DNA from: Nostoc sp. FACHB-152
GTDB taxonomy: Bacteria > Cyanobacteriota > Cyanobacteriia > Cyanobacteriales > Nostocaceae
Length of the DNA: 64,000 nucleotides
Direction: 5' to 3'
Assembly: GCF_014697475.1 (NCBI RefSeq)
Contig: NZ_JACJRV010000008.1
Location: 124,001-188,000 of the forward strand
Each line of letters starts with the position of its first letter. Within the stretch, counting starts at the first letter, position 1. Below the pieces are notes generated by a model. That model searched no databases. It was not told the DNA's origin and saw only the letters and a list, made by a program, of their open reading frames with translations. The translations under genes and the position numbers were made by a program. This document shows positions 62,721-64,000 of this stretch, in pieces.

Positions 62721-64000
62721 ATGGCAGACCCCAAAACATTGACAACCGCCGATGGTATTCCTGTTGCAGATAACCAAAACTCTTTGACAGCAGGTGAGCG
62801 TGGCCCTGTACTAATGCAGGATTTCCACTTAATGGAAAAGCTGGCTCACTTCAACCGCGAACGGATTCCTGAGCGTGTTGTTCATGCGAAAGGCGCAGCA
62901 GCATTTGGTACGTTCACTGTTACACATGACATTACTCAGTATAGTAAAGCTAAGGTTTTTTCTGAGATTGGTAAGCAAACCCAAGTTTTACTGCGCTTCT
63001 CTACAGTAGGTGGCGAAAAAGGTTCAGCCGATGCGGAACGTGACCCTAGAGGTTTTGCAGTTAAGTTTTATACGGAAGAAGGTAACTGGGATTTAGCAGG
63101 TAATAATACGCCAGTCTTCTTCATCCGCGACCCGCTCAAGTTTCCTGATTTTATCCATACGCAAAAGCGCAACCCACAAACTAATTGCAAAGATGCTAAT
63201 GCGATGTGGGATTATTGGTCACTCAGTCCCGAATCTCTGCATCAGGTGACAATATTATTTAGCGATCGCGGTACTCCTAAAAACCACCGCCACATGAACG
63301 GCTATGGTAGCCATACATTCAGCTTAATTAATGCTCAAGGTCAACGGGTTTGGTGTAAGTTCCATTTCAAAACTATTCAAGGAATTGAAAACTTCACCGC
63401 CGAAGAAGCCATTAAGGTGAAGGGAGAAGACCCAGACCATGCAACCCGTGACTTATTTGAATCTATCGAGCGCGGCGACTATCCTAAATGGCGAGTCTGC
63501 ATTCAGGTGATGACAGAAGAGCAAGCCGCACGTCATCAAGATAACCCCTTTGACTTAACTAAGGTGTGGAAGCATTCAGAATATCCCTTAATTGATGTAG
63601 GTACTTTGGAACTCAACCGCAACCCGCAAAACTACTTTGCGGAAGTTGAGCAAGCTGCCTTTTCTCCTTCTAACGTCGTTCCGGGGATTAGCTTCTCTCC
63701 CGATAAAGTATTGCAAGCTCGGATTATGTCTTACGCCGATGCTCACCGCTATCGTATCGGTGCAAACTATCAGCAATTGCCAGTGAATCAACCGAAGTGT
63801 CCGGTGATGTACTACCAGCGTGATGGTGCGATGGCGTTGGGTAACAATGGCGGCAATACACCTAACTACGAACCCAACAGTTATGAAGATGCACCAAAGC
63901 AAAATTGTGCTTATGCAGAGCCAGCCTTGGATTTAGGCAATGTTAAAGTTGATCGCTTCGACCACCATACAGGTAATGATGACTACACTCAAGCAGGCGA
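62721..64000 (+). CDS. katA: Haem catalase, small-subunit type (3' partial)
   Basis: It breaks down hydrogen peroxide. Reading from ATG at 62721 the frame stays open to the end of the window (426 codons). The distal His55 is in [12 protein letters not shown]; the distal Asn lies in [12 protein letters not shown]; the proximal haem-ligand Tyr is in [25 protein letters not shown] is also typical. This is a small-subunit type, of which about 480-500 residues are expected, so the missing part is short. Catalases of this type are infrequent in cyanobacteria, which mostly use KatG and Mn catalases. No signal peptide. Confidence 0.95.
   Translation, partial: MADPKTLTTADGIPVADNQNSLTAGERGPVLMQDFHLMEKLAHFNRERIPERVVHAKGAAAFGTFTVTHDITQYSKAKVFSEIGKQTQVLLRFSTVGGEKGSADAERDPRGFAVKFYTEEGNWDLAGNNTPVFFIRDPLKFPDFIHTQKRNPQTNCKDANAMWDYWSLSPESLHQVTILFSDRGTPKNHRHMNGYGSHTFSLINAQGQRVWCKFHFKTIQGIENFTAEEAIKVKGEDPDHATRDLFESIERGDYPKWRVCIQVMTEEQAARHQDNPFDLTKVWKHSEYPLIDVGTLELNRNPQNYFAEVEQAAFSPSNVVPGISFSPDKVLQARIMSYADAHRYRIGANYQQLPVNQPKCPVMYYQRDGAMALGNNGGNTPNYEPNSYEDAPKQNCAYAEPALDLGNVKVDRFDHHTGNDDYTQAG

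Overview
The window comes from a filamentous heterocystous-type cyanobacterium of the Nostoc/Anabaena group. The evidence is abundant HIP1 octamers (GCGATCGC), heptanucleotide STRR tracts between genes, an AT-rich base composition, and above all a scytonemin (UV-A sunscreen) gene cluster combined with ebo genes. This is chromosome-like sequence; no phage, conjugative module or insertion sequence was recognised.

Region 1 (1-19.4 kb, all + strand) is the distal part of a scytonemin cluster. It opens with the 3' end of an NHL-repeat, PEP-CTERM protein (ScyF-like). Then follow eboA-eboB-eboC, a WcaI-type glycosyltransferase, tyrA, eboD-eboE-eboF, and a dedicated aromatic set: fused trpEG, trpC, trpA, tyrosinase tyrP, trpB, trpD and a DAHP synthase closed by a hairpin terminator. 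The trp genes supply tryptophan and TyrA supplies 4-hydroxyphenylpyruvate, the precursors of the scytonemin monomer. The ebo products are known to be needed for moving that monomer to the periplasm.

Region 2 (19.4-25.5 kb) holds two low-complexity Gly/Asn repeat proteins that share a short N-terminal motif. One has a PEP-CTERM tail; the other appears to have lost its C-terminal tail by a 1-nt frameshift. A secreted DUF6438/DUF6174-like protein and two tandem Tat-exported beta-carbonic anhydrases follow.

Region 3 (25.5-43.5 kb, mostly - strand) is an exopolysaccharide locus: a polyprenyl-phosphate sugar transferase, several glycosyltransferases, a flippase, an O-antigen ligase/polymerase, a WecG-type transferase, a GH10 xylanase-like enzyme, a Wzc-type tyrosine kinase and a secreted beta-helix protein. 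A GT2 synthase with an NTF2-like partner lies on the + strand. The locus next to the scytonemin genes fits a pigment that is deposited in the polysaccharide sheath.

Region 4 (43.5-52.1 kb) has tRNA-Ala(UGC), trhO, a small conserved-looking ORF, a single-domain response regulator and argG. It then has a STAND/NACHT-type locus of three genes: an NTPase interrupted by one in-frame TAA, a WD40 sensor with nine near-identical blades, and a second NTPase that carries an in-frame insertion of a dispersed GC-rich repeat.

Region 5 (52.1-64 kb) has a 9-copy 21-bp minisatellite and two convergent histidine kinases with complementary defects: one keeps the phospho-acceptor His but lacks the glycine boxes, the other keeps the ATPase domain but has Gln in place of His. 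After these come murE, a glutaredoxin-like protein, a pentapeptide/TPR protein, a 33-residue membrane peptide, sbcD and the 5' part of a catalase gene that runs off the window.
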